A stretch of 64,000 nt of DNA from contig OY986439.1 of assembly GCA_963920525.1 (NCBI GenBank), positions 30,638,319 to 30,702,318 on the forward strand. Direction: 5' to 3'. Of this stretch, positions 45,650 to 64,000 are shown one piece after another. A program made the position numbers and the translations under genes. The notes below the pieces were generated by a model, which saw only the letters and a program-made list of their open reading frames with translations, did no database searches and was not told the origin of the DNA. Position 1 is the stretch's first letter. Every line of letters starts with the position of its first letter. Origin of the DNA: Dichetophora obliterata. Its lineage: Eukaryota; Arthropoda; Insecta; Diptera; Sciomyzidae.

Positions 45650-46490
45650 TGTCAGTTCCTCAAAATAATCTTTGGTTGCAATAGCATTTATGAAGATTAC
45701 TCAAATATTTCGATTCTAGTGATAGTCATTCGTGTGATGGAATGGTTTGAAATAGCCTTTAAAAATAACGTTTTTTGTCAAAATATTGGTTGGTGTAATA
45801 GTTTTAAGACATAAACTGCCAGAAATTATATGGCGGAAAAAAACTCTTCCTATCTGCATCAACAATTGAAATATATGCAATCGGATAAAAGATAATGCTT
45901 TTTTCGATTCATATTTTTGATATATTTTATTTCAAAATATTAATACAAAACTTACTTGATCTAAAGCTCGCAATTTAATTCATGTGATTTATACAAAACT
46001 TTTAAAATTAAAATATCTTCATAAGTTGTATTTTGTTTTGTAATTTCTTACAATATTTGTCAGTATGTGCTTATTTTATAATTTATATTTTAGTTTTAAT
46101 ATATATCAATACATGGAATTCTGACCAGGAATCAATCAATCAATTGCAGCCACTCAAAACCTTCCCAACGATATCTTGAAAGTGAAAATAGCATTTGAAA
46201 TAATTATGTTTTTTTATATGTAATTAAAAATAATTTAAAAGTAATTAAATAATTAATAAATGCACGGAAAACAGCATTTTCATTAATCTGAATGCAAAAA
46301 TAGAATGTTTGTTGATGCTGATTCGAAGAACTTTTTCATAACTATTATTTCTTACCGTTTATATTTTTAAACTACCATACCAGCCAATATTATTACAAAA
46401 AACTTGATTTTTAGTGGTGATTTTAAACCATTCCAGCTCACGGATGGCTATCGCTACAGCCGAAATATTTGGGGAATCATCTGTACTGTT
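45650..46490. mobile_element. Second copy of palindromic element B
   Basis: The left arm has CCTCAAAATAATCTTTGG and TGGAATGGTTTGAAATAGCC. The right arm has AAACCATTCCAGCTCACGGA, TGGCTATCGC and GAAATATTTGGGGAATCAT. The order and inversion match 31284-32223. Confidence 0.75.
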
Positions 46491-47173
46491 ATATAAAATT
46501 CCTGACTACCTTTTATATGATATAGCATTCTTTTGCAAAAAATCGTCCAGTTTTGGCAAAAATTGTTAAACTGATTTTTTTGGGCAAAATTTATACCAAA
46601 ATGTTGTTTTTATATTTAATGTCTCAAAAATAATTAACATGAAAAAATAACCCCAATATCTCTTTCCAATCTAATGTTATGGCTTCAAACAAATTTTTTT
46701 ATACCATTGGCTATATTAATAAAAGTAATTTTCATATTAATCGTATTCGATTCTTGCTATCCTTGCAGTCGAATTAGCACAGAAGTTGATTGTTGACATA
46801 TTTTTTCACCAACTTGTGCAATAATAACTCTAATTAAAATCTTATTTTATAATGTTGCAATTTTTTGTGTCTGGTAACAACATTCGCAGAATAAAAAAAA
46901 TGCAACACTGCAACTAATATTTTTCCTTTGTGCGAATGAGCATAAAAGCATGGATTTTCCTTGCTTTTGGCGATTGTTCCTCATGTCTTGCCTTGTTTGA
47001 CATTCTTGTGTCGCAGACGTTCGTAATCGCTAGCGCTCACACTCTAAGCATTCGTATCAACAGCGATTGCTACATGCATTTGCGCATTAGTTTAAATGCA
47101 GGAAGCACATTCGGTGCTCGTTTATTGACGAAACAATCGAAACGCCATTTGAATGCACTCAAGCTGTTCTCTG

Positions 47174-47760
47174 GTTCGTGGCTTCTTCCAATGATATAAC
47201 GTTCATTGGAAAAATGCCTAGTGTCTGTTACATGCGGATGATTTAAAAATTTTTCTAAAAATTAACTCCTTGTCAGATGCCCCGCTATTGCAATCCGACT
47301 TAAATACCATCCTTGCTTGGAGCTCTAAAAACTCTCTCTTTCTTAATTGTGAAAAATGTATGTTTTCTACCTTTACAAAGTCACTGGTACCATTAAAAAC
47401 ATCATATCATTTGGATAACAAGCCACTGAAATATGTTAGCGAAATAAAAGATCTAGGAGTTATTTTTGATTCTAGATTTACTTTCATTTTACATCTAAAT
47501 AGTATTGTTCCTAAAGCATATTCTCTACTTGCGTTAGTTAGACGGAATGCTTCAAATTTTAATGACCCGTTAACGTTGAAGTATATCTTTACCTCTATCG
47601 TGAGATCGAAGATTGAATATGCTTCAAAAGTTTTTGCAAAAAAAAAATCAGTGTTTTTTCAGCCGTTCAAATGAAAAGACCCCTTAAGCATTGTTCTACT
47701 AAGCAAAGCAGGTTATTGTTTGGTGAATTAATTAAAATTTTTGTTTATTTAATTTTTAGC
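47174..47760 (+). pseudogene. Jockey-like reverse transcriptase, right part
   Basis: It resumes after the hAT insertion and has a YMRMI stretch where the catalytic YADD would fall (frameshift: TACATGCGGATGATTTAAAA contains HADDLK in another frame). Then comes a good ORF, 47270-47674, with LQSDLNTILAWSSKNSLFLN, CEKCMF, KYVSEIKDLGVIFDSRFTF and IVRSKIEYAS, the thumb region. An internal deletion removed the sequence between the strand before YADD and the motif. Inactive. Confidence 0.87.
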
Positions 47761-49701
47761 GAACTGGCAATCTTGTGTCTTGAAACGATTCTGCTTGTCA
47801 TATAATAAAAATTTAAATCGTCAGATAAAAAACATTTTGCCGCTAATACAGTGGATTTTTGATATTTTTGAGTCAAATGTGTATTATCTTTTCTCTTCAA
47901 GGACGCAAGCAAATGGTGTGATTTTATTGTTAGAAAAAAAGAAGAAATTACAAAAGCTACTAATGCATGGCTGGCTAATAAAGAGATTTCACAAAAAAAA
48001 GGTAATTAAAACAAATATAGTACATATGTAGGTGTATAGTATAGCAAGATAAGATAATCGGTCATTGTATCACTGCAAAGGAAACATTAGAAAATGTTAT
48101 TGACATTTCGGAACATGTGTTTAAAGATATGTTTTAAATAAACGATTATTAAAAACAAATAATAAGCATAAGCATAAGAATAAATAGTGAAAGGGGTTTC
48201 GCTACTTGTTGCTTGCTAAGCTCATTTTCAGCAGGCCATTAGCACAAACCAGATCCTTAATCCAAGACCGTTTAAGTTAGAAATCTGTAACGATAAGCAA
48301 TAACATCTTAAGTCTGATTTAAAAGTTCCGAGAAATTTTGCTTCAAAGTTTTCCATCTTCATATAAGTTATATGAAAGGGACTTTTTTTGGGTGTCATAA
48401 CTTAGGCTGAGGTCATGCTAGAAGCTCCTGATTATGTGTGTTTATAGTGCCATTCGCGTGTAACACAGCTACATCAATAACTTCGTTCTGTATTATGTCG
48501 ATTTAAGCGATTATTGCTTATCGACACAAAAATATAAATTACTATAAAGCGCAAAAAAAAAATATGCCTCATTCCGAGCAAAATACATATGTATATCACA
48601 AAAAATTAAGGCTTTTGTTTTATGATGTAGAAAAAGTATGTGGCATCATTAGCTTTGCCGGTAGGGAACAAAAATGACAACTAAAAGTAATGAAACTTTT
48701 TGATGCGGAACCCTCCTCACATCAATCATTAGGCGGCATTTGCAACATGCACATAATAAAGTTAACAATAATGTTGTCAACAACTGCAGGTAATTAGGTC
48801 GTGAAGCACGTTTCATAGATACAGCATTCAAAAAAGATTACGTGTAACTCGTGTAAGTTTCAGGAAACGTATTTGTAAACAAATTCTTATCAGACAATTG
48901 TCTAGGACTTTGAACCTCACACTAATCTTTAATTTTAATGTCAATCAGTGCGTCAATGAATGAGCATTGACAAATGGTAGCTAGCCTTGAGATAACATCC
49001 ATCAACTGCATGGACCTGAATTTCCTTAGTTTGCTTGTACTGAAGCCTTATCCTTATAGTCACTAATTAATTATGTGTGGAGGGCGGTGGTTAATAGAGA
49101 AAGCTTATAAAAAAATAGCAACTAACCTTCAAGCGACTGATGATTACCTAACCACGGCAATACTTTGCTGAAATTCCTTCAGAGCACTTTTTGCAAAATT
49201 AATAAATATTTTTTATCCGTAGGCGTTTGGCACACGTACGCGACACGTTCGTAAGTTTATTTGGAAATTTTTTTATGTATATATAAATGGATGAGCACCA
49301 ATAATTCATCCAATTGGTTTCTCACAGAAGTAGCTACCTGCGATTTAACTCTAGCGACTGCGGCAGACGTTGTTATTTTCTTTGGCTTGGTTGTCGTGGA
49401 ACTGAATTGCTGTGGAATCGTATAAGTTTATAATTTCTTTTGGGGTTTGTTTCTGCTCCACTTTATTATGTGCTTCCAATTGTTTCACGGCCAAAGCAAA
49501 TCTTTAGCTGGTTATGTTATGAAAAGTCTTTCCTTCTATTTTTGACGTTTTCACAAAAAGTTTTTCGTATCAGAAAACAGTTTGAGTACAACAGCAGCTT
49601 AAAGCTTTTTAATAATTACAGCGACTCCTAAAGTTTTTGTGCTGCCAGACCGTAAAATATATGGAAAGTTTCGAGTACTGTTTAATACAACGGAAACTCT
49701 A
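47761..49701. other. Spacer; short dispersed repeat at 48285-48360
   Basis: 48285-48360 and 52505-52580 share 'AAGC(A/G)ATAACA.CTTAAGTC', 'TGATTT' and 'TTGCTTCAAAGTTT', so both derive from one repeat family. Nothing else is supported. Confidence 0.5.
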
Positions 49702-49709
49702 CTTGTATT

Positions 49710-50112
49710 CAGTGATGTTCCTCGACGCGTCGTCTTTAATTGTCGACATTTTGGTGTCGACAATGCAGAATGTGTCGACAATGTAGACAATGTCGAGAAT
49801 TGTGTAAACAATGTCAACAAAATGCAACACGGCGAAATTGCAAGTTCCATTTAGATTATGCTGATTCTTAAAACCTTTTGAAAAGTCGTTTAATTAACAA
49901 ATTTTACAATTAAACAAACAAAAGCATGCCCAGAAGGCGTAACAATAAGGAATACTTCGAACTTGGACTCAATTTAATTAAATATTACAGTAAACATGCA
50001 ACCTTTTACATTAATTATCTACACGTAGTTAAAAGCAATTGTCTACACGACATTCTCGACACCGTCGACAATAGTATTGTCGACATCATGTTCTCTACGC
50101 CGCACATCACTG
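49710..50112. mobile_element. hAT MITE with TTGTCGACA motifs (403 bp)
   Basis: The termini are CAGTGATGTTC and CACATCACTG. A perfect 8 bp duplication, CTTGTATT, occurs at 49702-49709 and 50113-50120. Several copies of the palindromic TGTCGACA/TTGTCGACA lie close to both ends. The short ORFs on both strands here are not genes. Confidence 0.9.
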
Positions 50113-50811
50113 CTTGTATTAATATGTTCCCCTATTTTTCAAGTAAAAACTAGTAAAATACGACATTTAAGATGGTGAGCAAAAATTATCTCTTTCTCTT
50201 TCAAGTAAGAAATAGCAAAAACTTAAAAAATCTAGCAATTGTGTTAAAGATTTGTACAATCAGATTAATAACTAGGTAGTTTAATCAGGGATTATAAGAA
50301 TTGAAAATTCAAACACCGGGATCACGGAATTGCTTTGAAATTATAAAAACTGGCACGGTTACGATTTCCGGGGCGCCGCGATTTGAAAGTGTTTTCTGGT
50401 AGAGAACAAAAAACAAAAGTTTTGCCTAACAAAAAATCGAGTACTCAACTAGTTATCGATTTTTTGTTTTTTTTTTTGCTAAAAGATTTTAAAAACATCC
50501 ATTTCTTTGCCAGTATCCAATGTATCTTAAATATTGGTATGTCATTTGAAAGATAATTAAAGTACCTTTTCAATAATATACAATACTAATATCATTGCAC
50601 GCGTATTTGTAATTTAATAAGTAAAACTATATCATATTTAAAATTTGTACTTAAAAACCCGTTATTTTCTACTAAATTTGCGTTATTAAGGCACTAAAAT
50701 TATATTTTATTATTAAAGCTTAAAATTTAACCTTTCATTTAATATATTAATATGTTTACATATATTCTTTGTTGCAATTTACGCTATGTTACATAAAATT
50801 AATAAAAATGG

Positions 50812-51115
50812 AACAATTGAAGAATAGTGAAAACTAAAATTTTAATTTTTTTTAATTACATGTATTAAGACCTTCTAAGTCCAAATTCGGAAAATTTCAG
50901 GTCGCTCTCAAGTCGTTTAGAAGTTATGGGGGTCCAAAGTTGTAAAAATTGAAAAAAAATCCAAGCATTACTTTTTAAGATATAACAGTTTATATATATA
51001 TATATTTTTAGAACTTTGGACTTAGAAGGTCTTTTTCCGGATTTGGACAAGAGAAGATCTTAATAAATATCATTAAAAAAATGTAAACTTGAGTTTTCAC
51101 TATTCTTCAACTATG
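50812..51115. mobile_element. Hairpin element with AAGACCTTCTAAGTCC arms
   Basis: TTGAAGAATAGTGAAAACT and AAGACCTTCTAAGTCCAAAT are mirrored at 51010-51112. The arms are about 90 bp with scattered mismatches. Confidence 0.7.
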
Positions 51116-51362
51116 CCATAAAAATTGCTATTTGATATTGCATTGTCCAAAACTGATCAACTAAAAATTTAAAATTGTTTTCGCTGACTAGAAAATCCTA
51201 TTCATTCATATATATGTATATTACAGCTACAATGTTGCCTTGAGAACAGTTATTTATTGTAATATTGATATAAGAAAATATGGAATAAGAATACAAAATA
51301 ACAAAATAGGCTTGAACTAACAACTTTCCGTAAAAGGGCATATAATTTCATCATAAAAAAAC

Positions 51363-51960
51363 CAGGGACCGAAAATAACTATTATTTTACAATTTTCAGA
51401 TGAAAAAGGCATAACGAAAAAGTGGCCGGAGGACTTTTTTAAATATACCATTATTATTGTAATGGCAGCAGCTTCGCAAATATTAAATGCCTTTTAAATT
51501 TTTGACTGTTACTATAAAAATTAAAATTAACTGTTATTTTTTGCCTTTTAGTTTTTCGGACAAAAATAACTGTTACTTTTGACTTTTATTTTTTAGGTCA
51601 AAAATAACAGTTATTTAGTGCCTTTTATTTTTTCGGTCAAAAATATCAGTCAATTTGTATTTTTTCAAAGGCCGAATAAATATTTTAAAACTAAAAAGTT
51701 TTATAGCTCAAAATGTGCGCGCTGATGAGACGATAAAAATTGCATAAAACTTTTTTTTGCCTTTCAAGTGGCCTTTAAAAAAATTCAAATTGCCTGATAT
51801 TTTTGACCGAAAAAATAAAAGGCATAAAATAACTGTTATTTTTGACCAAAAAAATAAAAGGCATTAAATAACTAGTATTTTTGTCGGAAAAAATAAAAGT
51901 AAAATGATAACTGTTAATATCTGACTTTTTTGATAAAAACCATAACCGGTACGGTCCCTG
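51363..51960. mobile_element. hAT MITE with AATAACTGTTATT motifs (598 bp)
   Basis: The termini are CAGGGACCG and CGGTCCCTG. A perfect 8 bp duplication, AAAAAAAC, occurs at 51355-51362 and 51961-51968. About ten copies of AAAATAACTGTTATTTTTG(A/G)C or its variants fill both halves. Confidence 0.9.
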
Positions 51961-51968
51961 AAAAAAAC

Positions 51969-53066
51969 ACAAAAAAATCAAGTAAATCATATGTTTATGT
52001 ACCAAACGAAAGATAAATTTTCAGGCTTCAATAATTTTTTTTCATAATTCATAGTAATAATAATGATTTAATGGCTGGTACTCTAATTTGACATCAGACG
52101 TTACAGCAAGCTTGCTATTTGCTGCGAATTTCTACTTCGCCAAATTTGTGTAGTAGAAAATAGGAACATTTGATAAGGACTTTTGCGAATTTTTTGGGCA
52201 CGGGAACAGGAAATAGCAGAAAACAGCACCAATTCGTACGAATGTTCAAGTACGGGAACAGACCTATTATCGCATAAATATTACTGATGAAAATATCGAT
52301 TGAGTACAAAATTATTGAGTTGCTCGGAATGTAATTTCCTTTTTTTCCAAAAGAGTAACTGCAAATTTTCATAGCCAATTTTGCAGTTTAGCCACATAAT
52401 CGTAATATATTTTAACATTTCGATCCCGCAATTTTGATGTTGAAGCTGCATCACATTCTGGAAGGCTAGTTGAAGCTAATGAACACAAAATAGATGCATT
52501 AATTTTGTGATTATAAGCGATAACAGCTTAAGTCTGATTTGGAGGTTTCAAGAATCTTGCTTCAAAGTTTACAATCGCTGTATGGTATGCTTCTATACTA
52601 TATTCTGTATTTTAGACCAGGCACTTGAGCCGTATTCTATTCAAAGTATATTTGGTGTCATTAACCAATTATAATTTAATCTGTAGTAAAAAATAACACC
52701 TTGAGTTTTTAATCTTGATAATTGTACTAAAAAATTTTATTGATTTTGCGAACTATTTATAGCTTAAATTGAATATTTGGAAAATAAAAATATAAACAAC
52801 ATAAATGCAAAATACTGACAACATAAGTGCAATGAATTGCTACTTAGCCTTGAATGATAGTAAGTTCATTGTCGCAATATTATGCAATGTAGGCGTTTTT
52901 AGGCACATTGCACTGGCCTTGGATTTTAGCGTAAAGTTTGTTCTGCTTACCATGCAGTTTTGGATGCATTGCTTTTTATTGTTCTTTATATTTGTATATT
53001 TTTTTGTTTGGATTAATGATAATCATGGCTTATGCTGCCACACCTCATACAAGTTTGTTAACTCGC
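51969..53066. other. Spacer, nothing recognised
   Basis: Includes the repeat fragment at 52505-52580. The 100-codon plus-strand ORF at 52805-53107 runs into the next element and has no recognisable motif. Confidence 0.45.
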
Positions 53067-53069
53067 TAA

Positions 53070-53818
53070 TACTATGTTTCCATCTGCTCGAAATCTTGCG
53101 ATTTTGAAAAAGTGATTTCAAAGTGTTTCCATCTGGCATGTCATGACAGTTAGATTTCATTTGACAATGAAGATTTCATTTAAAAATTTGATAAATTTGC
53201 CTGAAACATAGTATTTGCCTGGAAACATAGTATAAGACGAGTTTAATACTATATTTCCATCCGCTCGAAATCTTGAGATTTTGTGAGATTTCGTTAAATC
53301 CATATTGAAATCAGCAGAGTTTTATATACAAGTTTAAGATTTTAAAATCTTGTGATTTTAACAAAATCTCATAAAATACAATGCGGTATTCCTAAAAAGT
53401 TATATCAGCATCTAGCACTATTCAGCTTATGTCAAATTTTTCATATTGACAATTAGCAATGAAAACTAATTAATTAAAAAAAAAAAATACAATAACAATA
53501 ATAAAAATTAAAAATGCAAACGAAAGGAAATATGAAAATAAAAAGGCTTCAGTTAGGAGCAATTGCTAGTAGCAATTTTGGAGAAAAAAATTTAAGAGCT
53601 CCGGAAATGGCAAATGAAATACAACAACGCAATTGCTCCTTCACGATTTGCTCATTCTTAAATTTATCAAATGAAGTCTTAATTGTCAAATGAAGTCTTA
53701 GTTGTCAAATGAAGTGTTATTTGTAAAATGAAATCTAGCTGTCATGACATGCCAGATAGAAACACTTTGAAATCACTTTTCCAAAACCGCAAGATTTCGA
53801 GCAGATGGAAACATAGTA
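53070..53818. mobile_element. TAA-flanked element with 110 bp TIRs, self-nested
   Basis: TACTATGTTTCCATCTGCTC, GAAATCTTGCG begins an inverted repeat of about 110 bp closed at 53818. TAA duplications stand at 53067-53069 and 53819-53821. An inner pair (CATAGTA-TAA at 53225-53234, then TAA-TACTATATTTCC at 53245) shows two family members abutting or nested. A PIF/Harbinger-type target is inferred. Confidence 0.8.
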
Positions 53819-53821
53819 TAA

Positions 53822-56800
53822 AGTTTGGACGAGATAAACTGCCACACACACACAAATGAAACAGAAAAATGTCAAAATGTAAAGTGTTACATGTATGATA
53901 TAATAATTATAAAGTATCCTTGACAGATACTTATTTTCTCTCGAGCTGGAAGAAAAAATGAAATTAATATTTAAAGAAGTTCATAATTCTTATACATAAA
54001 AGTAACTTAATGAAAAGTTTGTAAGTTTTTCACGCCTACTTGACTGAACGGTTTGGTATATAAATATTTAAATGTTTAAAAAACTTTAGCTGCTTGCTCG
54101 ATTGTCAATGCCGATGCCCCACAACAAGTTAGCACTCAAGGTGAAAAAAAATCAGAATGATCATATAGAATTGATTGGAGATCAATCAGCAGTGATGAGG
54201 AAGATCTTATACAGGGAATGATGTATGTATACTTTTCTGCAAAAAAAAACACAATTGCATAAAAAATTATTTGCAAGAAGCTGATAATACGTATTCAGAA
54301 AATGAATTGAGGTGCCATTGTTGGATTGCAAGTAACTAATTCTGCTTTTTATTGTTAAATATGTGTGAAACAATCTGCATAAAATTGGGAATTTACTGTT
54401 AGATAATGGAAAGATTTATGATTTTTGAATAAGAAGTATTTGCTATACTGAGTTTTATCTGCTAAGTTAGAGATTTCTTCAAATTTTATTAATTCAAAAC
54501 GATTGGAGTTTTCAAAAGCTGTCGTATTGTTGTACTGAGCTATTTTTTCATAACAGTTGTATAATTTTTGTTGTTGGCTTCCACATAAAACTAGATTGCG
54601 ACAATAAAATCGCGTTTCATATGTTTACGGCTTGTCGTATATCACTCGTGCTGTTCTTGTATGCAAATATTTTTAAAATAACATTACTACCATAACAGCT
54701 TTTATATTATTTTGTGAGAAAAAATTTAATAAGAAATAGTTTTAAAAAAATTGTTTTCTTCAGTCACCTGTCATTTTCTTCAATCAGCTGTAAAAATACG
54801 ACATACAACAAAATATACCCTTAGGGTGTACTTCACAGGTGATGTATTTTTTATGAAACCGCAATACGACACATGACAATACGTGAGCTTGTGAAAACCC
54901 TATTAAGCTGTTATCGCTTATGTCTTACACTGGCATTCAAAAATATTATAATGCTATAAGTTCATATAAAAAATAGAAACTTGTTGGCATATTTGTTATG
55001 TTATTATGTTAAAGGTGATCATGCATGAAAAGCGCGAGTCCAGTGGAAAAAATATACAATAACTAGCAAAATTTTAAAATTTTTGCTTCACCTTACTTAC
55101 ATCCGAATGTTGTATCCTGGTTAATTTTCAGTTTCTCTCAGTTTTACTCTTGTAAAGATAAACGCATATAGCTTAATTTTTTAGGGACATTTTATTTATA
55201 TCTTATCGCTTTCTCCATCTTTCATTTATTACAATATATATTTTTTTTGTATAGTTCGTTATTTTCACATTATTAAATTTTTTTATACAATTTTTACATT
55301 TACAGTAATAGTTAATAAATTTTTGTTCAACAATATATATTTTTTTACTCTTTCACACTACAAGCGATTCTCTATGCTGCACAAAAAATGGCGTTCGTTT
55401 TTAAAATTGATATAGTTCTCCAATTTCTTAGATTGCTTTTTCTATTTTGTATATAAAAATATATAAAACTTTGTTCACTCTCAACTTTTTTTTATACATA
55501 ACTATATATAAATATATTTATTTATATATATGTTTAGTTTAGTAAATTTTTTCTGTTTTCGTTCTAATATTTTTTTTTTCATTTTATATCTGTTCAATAT
55601 TAAGTTAATTTCATTTAAATCTAAAAACTTTTCATTTTTGCTATTAACACTTCACATGAGATAAAGACGAAACAATTAAATAACATAAATAGAGAGAAGT
55701 GATGTGTATATTTTGCAGCATGAAGCAAATATTTAGAACATCTGCTTAATTGAAAGGAAGCACAAAATTTGTAAAATATAATAACATAATTTTTTATAAC
55801 AAAGCTTTGCTTGTTTGTTGCTTAAAGAAATCTTATCTGATCTTATTTTTTTTCTAAGTAAAAATGAAAAATCAATTTTATAAAATATGTGAAAGTTTAA
55901 AAGCATAATCGACAAACTTTTTGGAAAATGTGGCAGCGCTTTCAAATTAAAAAATTTATTGCAACAGTTTAAGCGCTCTAGTAATAATGAACTGTCAACA
56001 GATAACAAACAGTGGCTGTAAAGCTGCTACACAGTGAAAAAAATTTAATAAAAAAAAACTTTTAATAGAATTTGTATATTTTTGCGTTCAACGAGATTTT
56101 ATAAAACAAAATGGAATGTTTATGTTTGAAATACTTATAGTGGAATGCAATGGTTTTTTTACACTATAACATTTTTAAGTTGGACTTTTTTTTATGAAAA
56201 AACATAATATTTTAAGAAAATACAAAGAACTCAACTAGTAATATTTTTATAAACATATTAATAAAGACATTTGCAAAATGTTAAGACATGTAAAATAAAA
56301 AAATAAAAAATTTCAATAAAGTAAATATAAATACACTGAAGTATAAAATCATATGTTTTCACAACGTCAAGTTTTCTAACATTAGTTTTGAAAATTGCGC
56401 TTCTTGCCTGCCTTAAATAGAAAAATATATAGTGATGCTTTCTTTGCTTTACATTTAAAATATTTTAACAAATTGTTGCTTTTCCATTTATATCTAATAC
56501 ATACTTCTTTATGTAATATTGTCATTTAGCATTTAGAAAATATATCTAAAGGATATTTTATGTGATATTTTTTTAAAATAGTACATTGTTTGGTTGCATA
56601 CCTCAAGGCGCAAAGTTTGCGTAAAAATGTAGTTATTTTCTTAAAGTTTTAAGTGTAAACTTAACGATTAAAAACATTGCGTTAGAGTTGCTAAGGGTGT
56701 TGTGTTTTTTATTTTTAAAAGGATATGCATTTTTCTCTGTTTCGGTTTACTGTTTACTTTGTGTTATGATCTCTCATAGAAATTGAAAATTCATTAATTC

Positions 56801-56849
56801 TTCGCTCTGCTTTGTTGTTGTTTGTTTTGCTAGAATTTTACATTTAATA
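53822..56849. other. Spacer and probable mgl 3' UTR
   Basis: AT-rich. TTTATT (minus-strand AATAAA) at 56708-56713 is the nearest of many candidate polyadenylation signals after the mgl stop. No ORF or element is supported. Confidence 0.4.

Positions 56850-64000
<7,151 letters not shown>

Larger units (their letters stand above)
43809..47173. mobile_element. hobo-like hAT element (3.37 kb) inside the jockey-like relic
   Basis: The right end, read inward, is CAGAGAACAGCTTGAG, close to the hobo terminus CAGAGAACTGCA. The left end is CAGAGATTTGCATGAG. A perfect 8 bp duplication, GTTCGTGG, occurs at 43801-43808 and 47174-47181. CAACGATTGC and CAGCGATTGC motifs lie near both ends. No transposase ORF remains. 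Later insertions sit inside (about 45240-45394 and 45650-46490). Confidence 0.85.

Noticed and set aside
52805..53107. 100-codon plus-strand ORF
   Set aside because: Runs into a transposon terminus, has no motif, and its composition matches random AT-rich sequence.

Overview
The window is nuclear DNA of a higher fly (Diptera, Brachycera). It is AT-rich, carries two recognisable insect genes with short GT-AG introns, and is otherwise packed with transposon remains. The repeat content (a tRNA-headed SINE, LOA-like and jockey-like non-LTR relics, mariner, many small hAT elements, a P-like element) would fit a tephritid fruit fly or a relative. That species-level guess is inference.

Both protein genes lie on the minus strand. 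(1) Alanine aminotransferase: six coding exons between 8841 and 26740 that join in phase to a 597-residue protein. The first intron is about 13.6 kb and is filled with transposons. A second in-frame start at residue 119 would give a protein without the leader, so one gene could plausibly supply mitochondrial and cytosolic enzyme. (2) The 3' part of megalin (mgl, the LRP2 orthologue): five exons from 64000 (open at the window edge) to 56850. They encode the end of a YWTD propeller, an EGF module, a cluster of 11 LDLa repeats, more EGF modules, a YWTD propeller, a last EGF, one transmembrane helix and a tail with an NPMY endocytosis motif.

The rest is mobile or repetitive. From the left: a 1.4 kb GGTAAT hexamer array split by a 743 bp hAT element; non-LTR fragments; a 2.35 kb element with clustered TTCGTTAACGAA palindromes (4537-6890); the aminotransferase gene; inside its first intron a Harbinger-like composite, a SINE with a 13 bp target duplication, a mariner relic, a 2.15 kb long-TIR element and a four-level nest at 20641-23340; then between the genes a 1.9 kb long-TIR element that carries an unassigned ORF (29393-31275), palindromic elements, a second mariner, a P-superfamily deletion derivative with a THAP remnant (39840-40277), a TTAA-flanked element, a jockey-like relic split by a hobo-like hAT element (43809-47173), and several more hAT elements.

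Most element boundaries below rest on target-site duplications read directly from the sequence. A recurring pattern is that each small hAT family carries its own dense set of short, often palindromic motifs (TTCGATAGTT, TAGTTCGTT, TTGTCGACA, AATAACTGTTATT). No LTR retrovirus, rRNA, CRISPR array or intact transposase gene was seen.
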